Shown piece by piece: positions 10,693 to 22,622 of a DNA stretch of 64,000 bases (the stretch's first letter is position 1; each line of letters begins with the position of its first letter). Origin of the DNA: Collybiopsis luxurians FD-317 M1 (Eukaryota > Basidiomycota > Agaricomycetes > Agaricales > Omphalotaceae); NCBI GenBank assembly GCA_000827265.1, contig KN834751.1, positions 1,235,123-1,299,122 on the forward strand, given 5' to 3'. Made by a program: the position numbers and the translations under genes. Under the pieces are notes generated by a model. It was not told where the DNA came from. It worked only from the letters and a program-made list of their open reading frames with translations, and did not search any database.

Positions 10693-12554
10693 ATGCCCAG
10701 CAAGACTTCCACGATACTCGATCCCTCAACTGCCCTTGAGCATTTGAAAAGCTACGATCACTCCGATGGCTTGTCTGTGGACGAGTTGATGGACTCTAGG
10801 GTCCATGGCGGGCTCACATACAACGATTTTCTTCTCCTTCCAGGAAAAATTGACTTTCCTGCCTCTGATGTTATCTTAGAATCCAGAGTCACCAGGAATG
10901 TCGTCCTCAAAACTCCATTCATGAGTAGTCCTATGGATACCGTGACCGAAAGCGACATGGCAATCGCTTTGGCTGTAGGTGGTTTCCTAGTTAGTTTCCA
11001 GAACGTTCTAAAGGAATTTTTTTTCTTTACGATACAGCTCCTTGGAGGTCTCGGTGTTATCCATCACAATCAGCCTGCCGCTGCTCAGGCTGCGATGGTT
11101 CGTGCAGTCAAGAGACATGAAAATGGTTTCATCTCCGATCCTGTCGTCCTTTCCCCTTCTCATACTGTCGCCGATGTTCTCGACATCAAGGCTAGACTTG
11201 GTTTCTGCGGTATTCCTATCACCGGTAATCACCACCCCTCGTCAAATAATCTCTTTATCTAACCTTGTCTCTTAGATACCGGTGTCGTCGGCGGTAAACT
11301 GGTCGGAATCGTGACCTCTCGCGATATTCAATTCCGCGAACCTTTCACCCCTCTCTCAGAGGTGATGGTCACCGACTTGGTCACTGCTCCTCAAGGAATC
11401 ACTCTTCTGGAGGCTAACGACATCCTCCGCGATTCTAAAAAGGGTAAACTCCCCATCATCGATTCCAAAGGCAATCTTATCACTCTCCTTGCCCGTTCTG
11501 ACCTTCTCAAGAACCAGTCCTACCCTCTCGCCTCCAAAAATCCGGAGACCAAGCAGCTCTACGCAGCCGCTGCTATTGGTACTCGTCCCTCTGATAAAGA
11601 ACGTCTTGCGCTTCTCGTCGAAGCTGGTCTCGATATCGTCATTGTAGACTCGTCTCAAGGCAACTCGAACTTCCAAATCGACATGATCCAATACATCAAG
11701 AGTAAATATCCTAAACTCGAAATTATCGCCGGCAACGTCGTCACGCGCGAACAAGCCGCCTCCCTCATCGCTGCAGGCGCTGACGGTCTTCGTGTCGGTA
11801 TGGGCTCTGGGTCTATCTGCATCACTCAAGAGGTTATGGCCGTCGGCCGACCCCAGGCTACGGCCGTATACGCTGTAGCCGAGTTTGCCAACAAGTTTGG
11901 TGTACCCGTCATCGCCGACGGCGGTATCTCTAACGTCGGACACATCGTCAAGGCTGTCACGCTCGGTGCCAGCGCCGTCATGATGGGCTCCCTCCTCGCA
12001 GGCACCGAAGAAGCTCCCGGCGAGTACTTTTACCACGAAGGCAAACGAGTCAAATCCTACCGCGGCATGGGCAGTCTCGAAGCGATGGAACAAGGCAAAC
12101 CTGGTCACCAATCGAGCAAGCAACCCAACCCCAACCCGAACAAGGTAAACGGTGTCGTGTCCCCATCCGGTTCGAACAAGTACCCTTCTCCGAAGAAGGA
12201 CAATACGGTCGAGAACGCGGCTACGTCGAGGTACTTCTCCGAAAGCAGCGCGGTCAAGGTTGCGCAGGGGGTGAGTGGGGATGTACAGGATAAGGGCAGT
12301 GTCAAGGCGTTTGTCCCGTATTTGTATACGGGCTTGCAGCATTCGTTCCAGGATATTGGGGTTAAGAGTGTGCAGGAGCTGAGGAGGGGTGTGGATAGTG
12401 GGAAGGTTAGGTTTGAGTTGAGGACTGCGAGTGCGCAGGTTGAGGGAGGGGTACATGGGCTTAATTCGTGAGTGGTCTTTCTTACTAGTAACTTCCAGTT
12501 GGTGTGTGCTGATGCTCTCTTTTTTGAAGGTATACGAAGAGATTGTTTGCGTGA
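10693..12554 (+). CDS. IMD: Inosine-5'-monophosphate dehydrogenase
   Basis: Oxidises IMP to XMP with NAD+, the committed step of guanine nucleotide synthesis in the cytosol. Model of four exons: 10693-10974, 11038-11224, 11276-12467 and 12530-12554, giving 561 aa. The first intron (63 nt) is in frame, so a naive ORF reads through it. Removing it restores the family segment ending GGLGVIHHN. Seen: N-terminal [12 protein letters not shown]; a CBS-type regulatory region at about residues 110-240; the loop [10 protein letters not shown] with the catalytic Cys near residue 338; [14 protein letters not shown]; the mobile flap [10 protein letters not shown] near 417-426; and SRYFSE near 473. The last 25-nt exon supplies the conserved C-terminal SYTKRLFA and would be missed without the final intron. 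The flap segment is longer than usual, with a polar stretch rich in Pro, Asn, Lys and Ser. Identification is secure. Confidence 0.95.
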
Positions 12555-15476
12555 TGGATGAGTTGTATGGTTCTTTTGTTGGTACATACATAGAACATGT
12601 GTATAGGGTATCACAATGATTTTCTTCTAGAGTGTAGACGTAGGGCGGGTGCGTGAGGATATTAGTCGAACGGGTCTTGATGTGCGGAAATAACGCCCGA
12701 GCCTCGTTGACGAGGTCCCCCACCTTTTTTGAGTGAGTCTCATCTGAGCTTTCCGCTCATCTTGGCAGCAGACTCCAAAGGTATAATAATTTTCGATCAC
12801 TAAGCAGAACTCGAACTATGCGATTCTGAGGTGCCGTTCTGGTAATCAATACCCCAGAGGATTGTTTCATTCTTGTTATCTGAGGAGGAAGACTTCAAAA
12901 CACTATCGTAGGAAATAGAACAAGACCGACTTTTCCAAGGCAGAAGTTACGCGTGGGTAGTTCGACGACCAGTTATTTTCCAAGGCTACCTACAAGTCTG
13001 CAGATGGCATCTTCGAAGAAGGATGTCTAGGTGCTTTTAGTTGGTATTGCTGAAAAACCTAGACCTGCGGCGTTGTTAACTTGTACTGTCTAAAGTTGAG
13101 ACTCTCACAGTGAGTCGACTCTTCCTCGACCTCTTTTATTCTACCTTTCAAGGGTTCAACGAAAGTCTCCTGCAATTCTCTTCCGAATTCGCCTTCTATG
13201 TCGTTTCATGATAGGATGGTACAATTTTATCTGCTACCTAATTATATCGATACCAGTGGCTACAAACTCCCTTACGGACTCTCCGAGATAACCTCCGAGT
13301 CCCTCCTGACCGGTGTACGGCCGCAAAACGCCATCCATCACTTCTTAGTACTTTGCCTTACTTTCCTGTGGCAATGAAGAGCCCGAAAAAAAAGGTAAAA
13401 TTGTTTTTGAGATCAAGTCGGACTCGGATAAAAGTTGGGGGTATTCGGTAATGAATTTTTGGGCTAGGGACGTTGTAGAGATATCGCTGGGATGGATCGA
13501 GCGGTTCTATGAACTGCACGTTTTATTGGTTAATATTACACAGTATTAATTGTGGCGAAGTATATGTTTTACAGCCCAACTCTCTCGATCTCATCTCTGA
13601 GGATGGTGTCTCGGCACGTGCTAGTGAAGCCTCCCTAACTGCCCTGGACATGCCACTGAAGTTCGCTCGCTCTAGTATCCCGCGTTTTGCACCAGAAATG
13701 TATGCCATTTTGCTTCACATATGCATATATGTATGTGCTGGTCGATAAGCTCTCCGGGGTGAGGGATTACAGAGATGGATGCCTAGCCAGTTCGGACTTT
13801 TCACGCTCTAGAAAGTATGTGTTTCAAGTTTTGGATTTTCGCTAATACCTCTCACAATTTCAACACAGCCGATAGGACAGAAGGTTCTGACATTCTCCGT
13901 CGGCTGCTTCACCGTCTGACACGGCTCGCATGGATTCATTTCGACATCGGTGCTGCGCTCTTCGGAGTCATGTCCAACCAAGACGATGTCAGGATCCAAG
14001 ATTTATCCGACTCACCCAGCCCCGAAATTGGATGTCCCCAAAATTATGCCTTGCGACGTTACTATATGTCACCCTTCGTTTCTGCCGTCGTATAAACCTC
14101 GTAGCATCTTGGTGGGTCAGCTCACAATCCGCCTACCTCATCAACTTCAAGAGGACTTCGGTTTGCAGAGGTTCAATGAGCTCGGAGAGCTTGATCTCAC
14201 CATGGGTGATTATCCTGTTCCCGTATCCTAGCTTCCCAATATTAGCTTCGCCCCTGCTCAGGAAGATCAGGCTCAAAGACGAGTAGAGAGCTGCTATTTT
14301 ACGTACAATTTCACGATGTATTTTATGCTTGACTTTACCGAGAGGTTGCGGAAGGAGGACGAGGACTAGAGCGATGCCTTTTACCTTACGAAGCCATACT
14401 CCCATAATTGGCAAGCCTTCGAGTTATAAAATTCGTCGGGTCGGCTTCTGTCTCGCTTTCTTTCATCTTGAAGGACAACCTCATTGTTCTGCTTCAAGAA
14501 TTCCTCTCGCTTCTGATGCCCGGCGTACGCCGTTCTCGCTGCCTTCACTTTGGGAAAGAAAAACGCTTCTCTCGAAGGTCGACCAGACCCGGAAACCTCT
14601 GATAGAATTTTCGCAGAAATAGGAACGCACTAGTGTGCGTCGCACATCGTGCACAGTGTTCCATCATTAGGAGCTTTTTGCATACGCAAGGTTAACGGTC
14701 TATATCCGCTGTGGACTGCCAATGGTAGGCTTACTGTAGACCCTGGCGATGGTTGTCGAGGAGCGACTGGGAAACTTGAAAATAAAAAATATCGCCCGTG
14801 CAAATTTAATGATACTTAAATGGCATGCACTCAAACCATACAGCAACCCAGACTCTGTCTCGCATCTTGTTCATTTCCTCGTACATCATTACTCAATCCA
14901 CTCGATTGTACTCTTTCCTTCCAGGCTCGACTTGGGCCGACATTTGATATTATTAAAGCGGGCGATTGACAAACTTAAAGTGTAATGCTAGTCTGTTATT
15001 CCCGAGGACCTCATCGGGGGAGAAGGGGGGACTCTACTAATATAGCAAACGCTTCCTGCACAGTAAGCACGCGGTCTCGAAAAGATGTTCAAAATTCAGA
15101 ACATCTCATTCGATATCTCCATCCCGTAGTACACATGTACATTTGGTCCTCAGAGCCTTCATCAGGGTTGGAGAAGGGCTGCATGTACGCTTTCCCTAAG
15201 TAGGCTGAGAAAATTTTGGGCATGCCTCATATGGAATACATGTGTAGTAGATACTTCCTCCGTCGTTCGTTTTCGCCGTGGACTCCCTATGAAGGCTGGC
15301 AATACAAAATTGGAGCATTTCCTTACCCAGGTAAGTAATTCACTAATACGTCCCTCTCTGCGCCACAACCCACCCCTCCATATCTGAACCAAAATTTGAA
15401 TGAGCTGCACAATACGACTCTGTGCCATAACCAAATCTGGTATAAAGGTGTTATTACACCCCGTTCCTCCATTGTA

Positions 15477-15491
15477 ATATATATATATATA
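15477..15491. repeat. (AT)n microsatellite
   Basis: A run of about seven AT dinucleotides inside the gene-poor region. No associated gene. Confidence 0.8.
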
Positions 15492-18004
15492 AAGTTTTGA
15501 ACAACTTAGTGATAATAATTCATTCAAATTGGAGGTTTCTACGTACTGGTTCCAAATTCCCTTTCAAAGCCTTTCGCGTTGGTGTCGAACGCCGTCGGTT
15601 TAAAATTTGGATTAACCGCACTGGGAAGTGTGAACCCGCGAAAAAACAAGCATAATACGAAGCATAGACATGTAATAACTGGAGGGTAAAGAATGCGCTT
15701 ATTCGTCGCATTTTCGCTTTCTAATTCCTTTTCTTAAGCGCAGAATTACGCTGTCAGATCCTCACCTCGTACGTACCTTCAAACTCGTGCTTCAAAGCGA
15801 AGAAAATGGACAGACATGCATAAATGTTCACCGGAACAAACGATATTGCCGATTCGGCGGTCAAGAGTCGAGAAGAACCGCGGCGTTGCTTGTAAAGCTT
15901 CGAGTATATTCGGGAGGCTGCAATGTGAACGGAGCCGCCCCAAAATTGCCGTCAAATCCAAACCACCAGCAACAGTCGATGAAGTACGCTGCGAAAAAGG
16001 ATTTTTTGTATACATATTGCTAGATCTTAGAGATATGTGACCAATCAGAGCCTTTATAGTAGTGGTATGATTCTGCGCTGTCGTTCCTTGAAAAATCAGC
16101 TGAAACCCCTAAGGCATGCCCTAGGATCCAGAGTCTACGGAGAAGGTCTACTATCATGACATCGAGCAATGCTGTGCAGCTAAAAAAAGGTCTTGCTGAA
16201 TGTTACGAGCGACGAAAAAATGCGTATACATGTGATCGCGATTCCAAAAGTAACTTTGAAACAGCTTTCAGTCGTATAGTTGGCTATACATCATCCTTCA
16301 GCACCATAAATGGATCGATAGATAATGAGCAGCAGGGTTACAGTTCGGAATCAGCTGGAAGGAGCGGGAAGGAGCGAGATGTAGGAAGTACTAAGTCAGT
16401 GTTGGAAGGGAACGGCACCGTTCACGTAAAAAGATTCGCGTATGTGGCGTGAGAACCAAACGACCATCAGCTCGTCCGAGTCGCAAAAGCTAAATACATA
16501 TGCCCCTCCATCAAGTGAGATACTGTTCATTGAGAGTATGTAACCAGCGAGCTGCTACAAGTCATAATGTCAATGGTTATCTTATATTTAACCTCGGTGG
16601 GATTTTGGAGAAGTTTCGGAAGCAAGGATTCACTCAGGCTAAGTCAATGGCTTGATCCTGCTTCGCTTTCGAGGCAGGAACCATAGACATGATCTCTTGA
16701 TTATTGAATCGACTCTGCAAACGAGAAGAGGCTCGAGATTGTATCTCGATGCCGCCAGACTCGACGGATTTCCTCTGAGTACGACTCTTAAGAAGCGGAG
16801 GGGTGAACTCATTACCATCAGTACCCACCGGAGCTCCTTAATAGCAAGTTCAATATTGACTAGATGCAATTTCAAGTCTCGAATTTGGTACTTATCTCTC
16901 AGCGCTTCAAATTGCGGACATCCGCAGACAGGAGCTCCTTCGGGCAAATTTAGCTTTACTTCGAATGCAAGGTATGTAAATATCTGTGATGCCATTGGTG
17001 TTGTACATTATTCCAGGCGGTCTGTTTGCTTTATGTGTATCTGAGACTCGTATCGCAAAGCAGTTATTAGTAGATCACGGTATAACCTATTTACTAAGCT
17101 TGAGTGTCATAGAACAGACTAGGGAAGATTTGTTGTTTTTTTTAATAAAGCCGCTGCTCCCGGCTATCGGCCGCACAGGAACGGCGGACAGGATAGGATT
17201 GGATATTAAATTATACTGGGAAGGTGCAATTCCTGAACAACCAGTTTACCATACTACAATTGTACAACATATAGCCATGAAACACAATCTTACTACAGGG
17301 GGGCGAGGCGGTACCCTGAGTCTGATGTGCTCATTTCCGTCACTGGGATGTATAGTACTCCAATAAAGATTACTTATTAAGCTCTTCCCTGAACAAGGTT
17401 TCGTCCACGACACCACCTAATGGAGCCTACACATGGACAGCATTGGAGAAACAGACTTTTAATGACGTGTCGGTGTACTTCTTCTTTAAGGATGGGTAGG
17501 GCCTGCAGAGTCACTAGGAACGCGGAAACTCGCTCAAGGGCTCGTTTATATATATGCGGCCTGAGGCCTGAGTGTCAAGTTCTGAATATACGAGGTTTCG
17601 CTGACTTTCGGTTTTTTTTTCGTCATCCGCTCCTTTGTTAACCTGCTGTTCGTGAGTCACGGACTCGATAAACTCATCCAAATATTTCCACCCCTCTACT
17701 AAGTATCTCCTGTTACTTATCTCCTCTGTGCCGACCTTTATGTCTAAGCCGATGATTATTTTGTACAGGTTGAGTTTCCGGTAATTTATACTAAATGACG
17801 GGAATCATCCAGCCTATTGTATATGTATACCCGTCTCTGGAATTTTTCCACTCCAGTCTTCCTATCCAGTTGTTCCACTCCGGTGTTCGCAATCTCCCGA
17901 CCAGAACAAACATCATCTGTTTTCGAGCGACATCTGCCAGGATTAGGTTCTTTTTCTGAACAATGCTGCCACGGGGCGCCCGCTTCCTTGTCTGGCCGTT
18001 TCGA

Positions 18005-18018
18005 ATATATATATATAT
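18005..18018. repeat. (AT)n microsatellite
   Basis: A second short AT dinucleotide run followed by a T tract, also in the gene-poor region. Confidence 0.75.
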
Positions 18019-21000
18019 TTTTGCCAGATGTATGGAGCGGACTACTCTCTTTCCGAGCTTTGCATATAGTTTACCAGGAATTTGAAATTGTAGAGCCCTG
18101 TACGCTGGAGTAAGACACTGATGCTCTCTTCCTTCCAAAAATTTCTGACCTTGCTTAATCGGCTCTTCCAGGCCCACTGCTTCGATGCTGGCCTCCCGCT
18201 GCCCCAGATCGCCGGAAAATTGTTACCCTGGTTTGATCCTAATATCTTATCAACATTATCTTATCTAATCTTAATTAATTACTCGGAGTCTTCCGTGATT
18301 AGATCCTTCCCCTCCCGGATTTCATCAACTAATTGTCAACAAGCTTGAAGCTAATGCCTTCATTCTGGTTCTAGTGTCTCAATGAATGGATGTCATATGA
18401 ATAGGGGGTCTGAGCCTCGAGGCTCTGTTTCTAGCTTACTTTGAGCTTTGAATGATCAACTTTGCAGGCGAATAGTGATTCGAGATCATATCTCAGTCAA
18501 AACTTTTTCCTTTCTATCTTCTCTAGTTGAAAGGCATCAGCGTAGTAAATATACTAATTAGATCCGAAAGCAGTTACCTCTGATTTAAACCTAGCCAAAG
18601 GCCGGCGGGTGTTGTTATTTCATTTATCGCTATATGCACTTACACGTTTCATGTGCGCTGTCGGGTACCCCAGTATACATGATACACATTCTCTTTTTTG
18701 GCAGCGCATATCTCATGCGAACGCCCGAGCCCTTCAGTTTGTCGTCGTTGCGGAATGTCCTTGACATCTCGAATCGAAATATTTGCGGTATCTACCTGTT
18801 ATCAACGCAGGCAGCGGCGTACGTCCATTTGCGGTGTTATCGAGGGGCGATCTCACCACCACCAGTACCTTCTGCAGTCCTGCAAATAGCAAAATTCATG
18901 TCAACAATAATTAGCCGTTTTGAGTGCGGATCTCCGTTCCTCGTTGCTCATTGCTTATACTTTAAAAGGACATACGCACAGAGACAGGTACTGAGTCTTG
19001 AAAATTTCGCTCGGTACCTATCTTGAATGCAAAGGCTGTAATTATCGTGAATATATCTCCTCGGCCATTGTGTTCAACACGCGATATACTTTGTTCGATA
19101 CGTTCTGATTTCGCTTTACGTGCATTGAAGGCTGAGTGTAAAATCATTGGGCGAACATTTAGTCTTCCCCGGCCATGAATAGAACTCAACAAGCACCTTA
19201 TGGAGTGGCGTTCATGTCCCGATACTTCCGGGTCGTAGATAATAACAAAGTTCTGACAGCATCTGATTCATTGAGTCATTTGTTGCCTCCATATTTCCGA
19301 ATTCACATTGTATCCCGTGAGCTCTGAGTTGTGCTGAGAGCCAATCTCCTTAATACCACTATATGCTGGGAGCCAATTATCCGACACAATGGCCATTGGG
19401 CTTGGGCAAATGCACGGTGATAGTTTATGTCATTCCCCAACGCCAGTTCGATTGCGTGTGTGTGCCATCCGTTGAACGCGTTCTGGGGTGGTGACTACTA
19501 CTTTTTCCTCGAAGAGGCCTCACTTGCGAATCCAGGGTTGACCACTGTGTATTCGAGCACGTAGGCCGTAAATTTTCCCAAATTAATTTTGAACGTCAAC
19601 CTCAGCGTCTCTCAATAAATGATTTGTTCCTAGAAATCTGTAACGCTGTTAACGACGTCGTTGACTCCTCCTGGGTCTCGATCTCGGATTTCTCGGACAC
19701 GCTGAATCTTTACGCTAAATTCTCATAGTTTCATTAATCTCAGTGCTCAAGGTGAGGGATAACTCATTTCAATGTAAGCAAACCGCTTGCATTCTTACGA
19801 GCAAGTAATAATGGGCTATTCATTTCGGACTTAGCCTTTAGGATCTTCACAAATTGTCGTGAAAGGAGAGCAGCCTATCGTGCGCACACCGGGGGCAACT
19901 CATGAGCTTCTTGATCTTCAAGTTCTAACCGGGGTCCTTCAACAATCTCGAAGCGATTAGGGAGCAACATTCTCACTCTACAAACTCCAGAAAATCCACG
20001 GTCTGTTCGGGTAAACACCGACTCACGGCGTACTAAACATACCGCAAGTAAAAAGTCTTGGTGTATAGCCGCCGGATCGGCGGTACTGTGAGAGAGGTTG
20101 TCAGAGTACGTCCCTTCCTTCCGATTTATCCATTTTAACAGATGCCTGCCAGCACCAATCAACCAGCCACCAACAGATAGATGTTCGAAGAGACCGGGTG
20201 CAATTCGAGATAAGTATTTTCCCATACGATCGCCCCCTCGCTATCACGCCTTTATTTCTGTCGAGGTTGGATATCAGCTGGCTTTTTCTTCGACTGTGCG
20301 TCCTTACGGTAGTATTAACCCTCGTCTTACGAGCTTACACGCCAGTCCCTCAAGTTGGAATAAACGATCCCTTCTTTGATACTCAGATCCCTTGTTGACT
20401 TCGCCGTGATGCTGATCGAAGGGTTGGTTAATGCCCTGGAAATACACTGGTTTATACAAACCGTCATTGGAGCGACATACAGATGCTACTGCTGACCTAT
20501 ACGGAAGCCTATCGACTTCTGCTTCCAATTATAAGTCTACTACAATCTCCCTCGGAAATTCACACGTTTATGCTTGCCAAATTCCGTGAACAGCTTCTAT
20601 ACAATCATGGTTCTTTGAGGCAGGGTAACGTATATATGAATCTAGAAATCCAGGAAACCTTTCTAATTTCGTTGGCCTGTTCACGGACACGGAATTGAGT
20701 GCCACTTCTCCGGGCTGGTAGAGGATGCAATATGCATATTTACCAATGGCTTTTTTACCTTTACGGGACGCAATGTTCTCTTCAGGGCAATTTTATGAAA
20801 CCGATGAATGGCCTAGTGATATATAAATGCATATGACGGTTGCCTGGCAGTCCTGAAGCAAATACGCCACCTACGCATTTCACGACAGGTCAGCATGCCG
20901 TCGGAAAATAACTACAAAAGAGGCAAAATTAGTTCCATGATTGCGATTTTTCGACGACTCACGCGCGTCGCTTCCAGCCTATCCTTTCATGAATGCAAAT

Positions 21001-21460
21001 ACTGCTATTGCCTCATTCTGTATCATTAGATTGGGGTCGGCCATCCGCCAGGAGAAGCCATGGAGTGAAATCGCGTTCATTAGAAGCACATGCGGGACCA
21101 CCATATGTGTAGCTTGCCGTTGCAAAAGCTCAGACTATTACTAAAAACCTTAAAAGAATTTGATTGCTCTTGGATTGCTGTATCTGTGAGGTACATTCAG
21201 ATCTTCTCACTCCTTGTCTTTCCCTTTATATCCGTGTATTCTAAAACTCTATCCAGAAGATTCATTTTCGACTACACTACTTATTTACTTCCCGATCCTT
21301 ACGACTCGGTGCCGTAAATGGGCCACAAACTCCATCAGACAGATACTATTCCTGGACGAAGGGGAGATTATAAATTAAGGTTGTTCTACGGGCCTATCCC
21401 TTCCTGATTCTGTGCGCCCTTACTCCCCTCACCCTTCTTTCCACCGTTGCCATTCCATCG

Positions 21461-22622
21461 ATGCAACGAGCAACGTGTACCGACATTCGTATTAGATCTC
21501 CTGCAGATGCTCGAGTTATTTTTCATGCAGTAAATATCAACGCTCTGCCCATGGTCACCCGGCGCTTAGACGCTGAGGAGCGGGCAATGATTACACCTGG
21601 ATCGGTTTATGTGTGGGAGGAGCGGGGTCCTCATGCTGAGCTTACAGGAGTGAGTCGCCATATGCTCATTGGCCCTTTTGACACCTGTTAATTGTCGCTG
21701 CTTCAGGTTGGCATTGAGCGCTGGACTGATGGTACGACGTTTGTTGCTCCTTCCGGATAGGAATGCGCTGACATTGGTTGTAGGTATCCGTTGGGGTCCA
21801 TCAAGAGTAAGAGAGGTAAGTAACAAATGTGGTGATCCCCGAGAACCTTATCGATTGAAAAACATTTCAGGGATTTTTGTTCTATCACGAGAAACAAGAT
21901 CATCATTTCGTGTATTCAGATGATGGAGAATTGTCGAGGTATGGATCAGCGCCCCATGTTACACACTCCACGCTGGACCATCTCTTACAGAGCGTCACCT
22001 ATGAGAACATCCTCTCGGACGATTTTGATCAAACAAACATACACCGTCTTCGTGGAGACTTCCAAAGGACAGCGCAAATGGCATCTGAGTTAGTTATACG
22101 CTTGCTTCCCGCTGATGTTTGACCCATGTGGTGCTAAACGAATTGCTGACAGTCGCATACTTTAATGAAGACTCGCTACCCCACCTACGGACGGTCGACG
22201 ATCTGCCCCACCTCGCCTCACTTCCAGTTCCTCACGGCAAGTACAAAAGCGCTCGATCAACCAAAGGCAGGCCAGATCACATTTTCAACCCCGACCAAGA
22301 CTCCGATTTTCCAAGGATCGAATATATCCCATACAAACCCAAAAGCCCCGCCATATCTGATTCCTCCTCACAGTCTTCTTCTCCCCCAGACCACTCTCCC
22401 CTTACGTCGACGACGTTGAGAAAATGGATGAATACAGATAGCTCATCGCATCAATACGTTTCAACTGGCAGGCCAGCTCATGGTCGGAGACGACAGTATC
22501 CTTCGGAGCAGATAGCACCGGAGGATCTAGCGCCACTGGCGTATCTTCAGGCTATGCCCCCTCCTCGACGGCACCCGGAAGATGAAAAGACTCTGATGCT
22601 ATTCGCCTCGCGACCGCTGTAG
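21461..22622 (+). CDS. WOPR-domain (Gti1/Pac2 family) regulator
   Basis: Nuclear DNA-binding regulator of the family that includes Wor1, Ryp1, Gti1 and Pac2, fungus-specific controllers of morphology and development. The coding sequence is cut into six small exons: 21461-21649, 21707-21731, 21784-21815, 21871-21938, 21991-22088 and 22153-22622 (293 aa). All introns are 51-64 nt with GT-AG borders. Seen in order: the first WOPR half (DARVIFHAVNINALPMVTRR, then GSVYVWEER, GIERWTDGIRWGPSR and GFLFYHE), a linker, then the second half (LIKQTYTVFVE, RKWHLIAYF, LPHLRTVDDLP and VPHGKYKSAR). After residue ~190 the protein is Ser/Pro-rich without a domain. Exons 2 and 3 are only 25 and 32 nt, so ORF-based annotation loses the core of the domain. 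A TATA-like ATTATAAATT lies about 90 bp upstream. Confidence 0.88.

Larger units (their letters stand above)
12555..21460. other. 8.9-kb region without a supported gene
   Basis: AT-rich DNA with many short frames on both strands, none with a recognisable domain, a credible spliced extension or a family match. The longest candidates (98 aa at 16156-16452 plus; 116 aa at 20225-19875 minus; 118 aa at 16995-16639 minus) overlap other frames and show no motif. Decayed transposon or gene DNA is the likely content, but no terminal repeats or enzyme motifs were found by eye. Confidence 0.5.

Noticed and set aside
11356..12723. Long minus-strand ORF (455 aa) opposite IMPDH
   Set aside because: It is antisense to the conserved IMPDH exon, and its composition follows the codon bias of the plus-strand gene. 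No domain is visible.
16156..16452. 98-aa ORF starting with ATG in the gene-poor region
   Set aside because: No motif, no splice partner and local AT-rich decay; chance length is plausible.
19875..20225. 116-aa minus-strand ORF
   Set aside because: No recognisable domain, and the plus-strand ORFs overlap it fully; no supporting signals.
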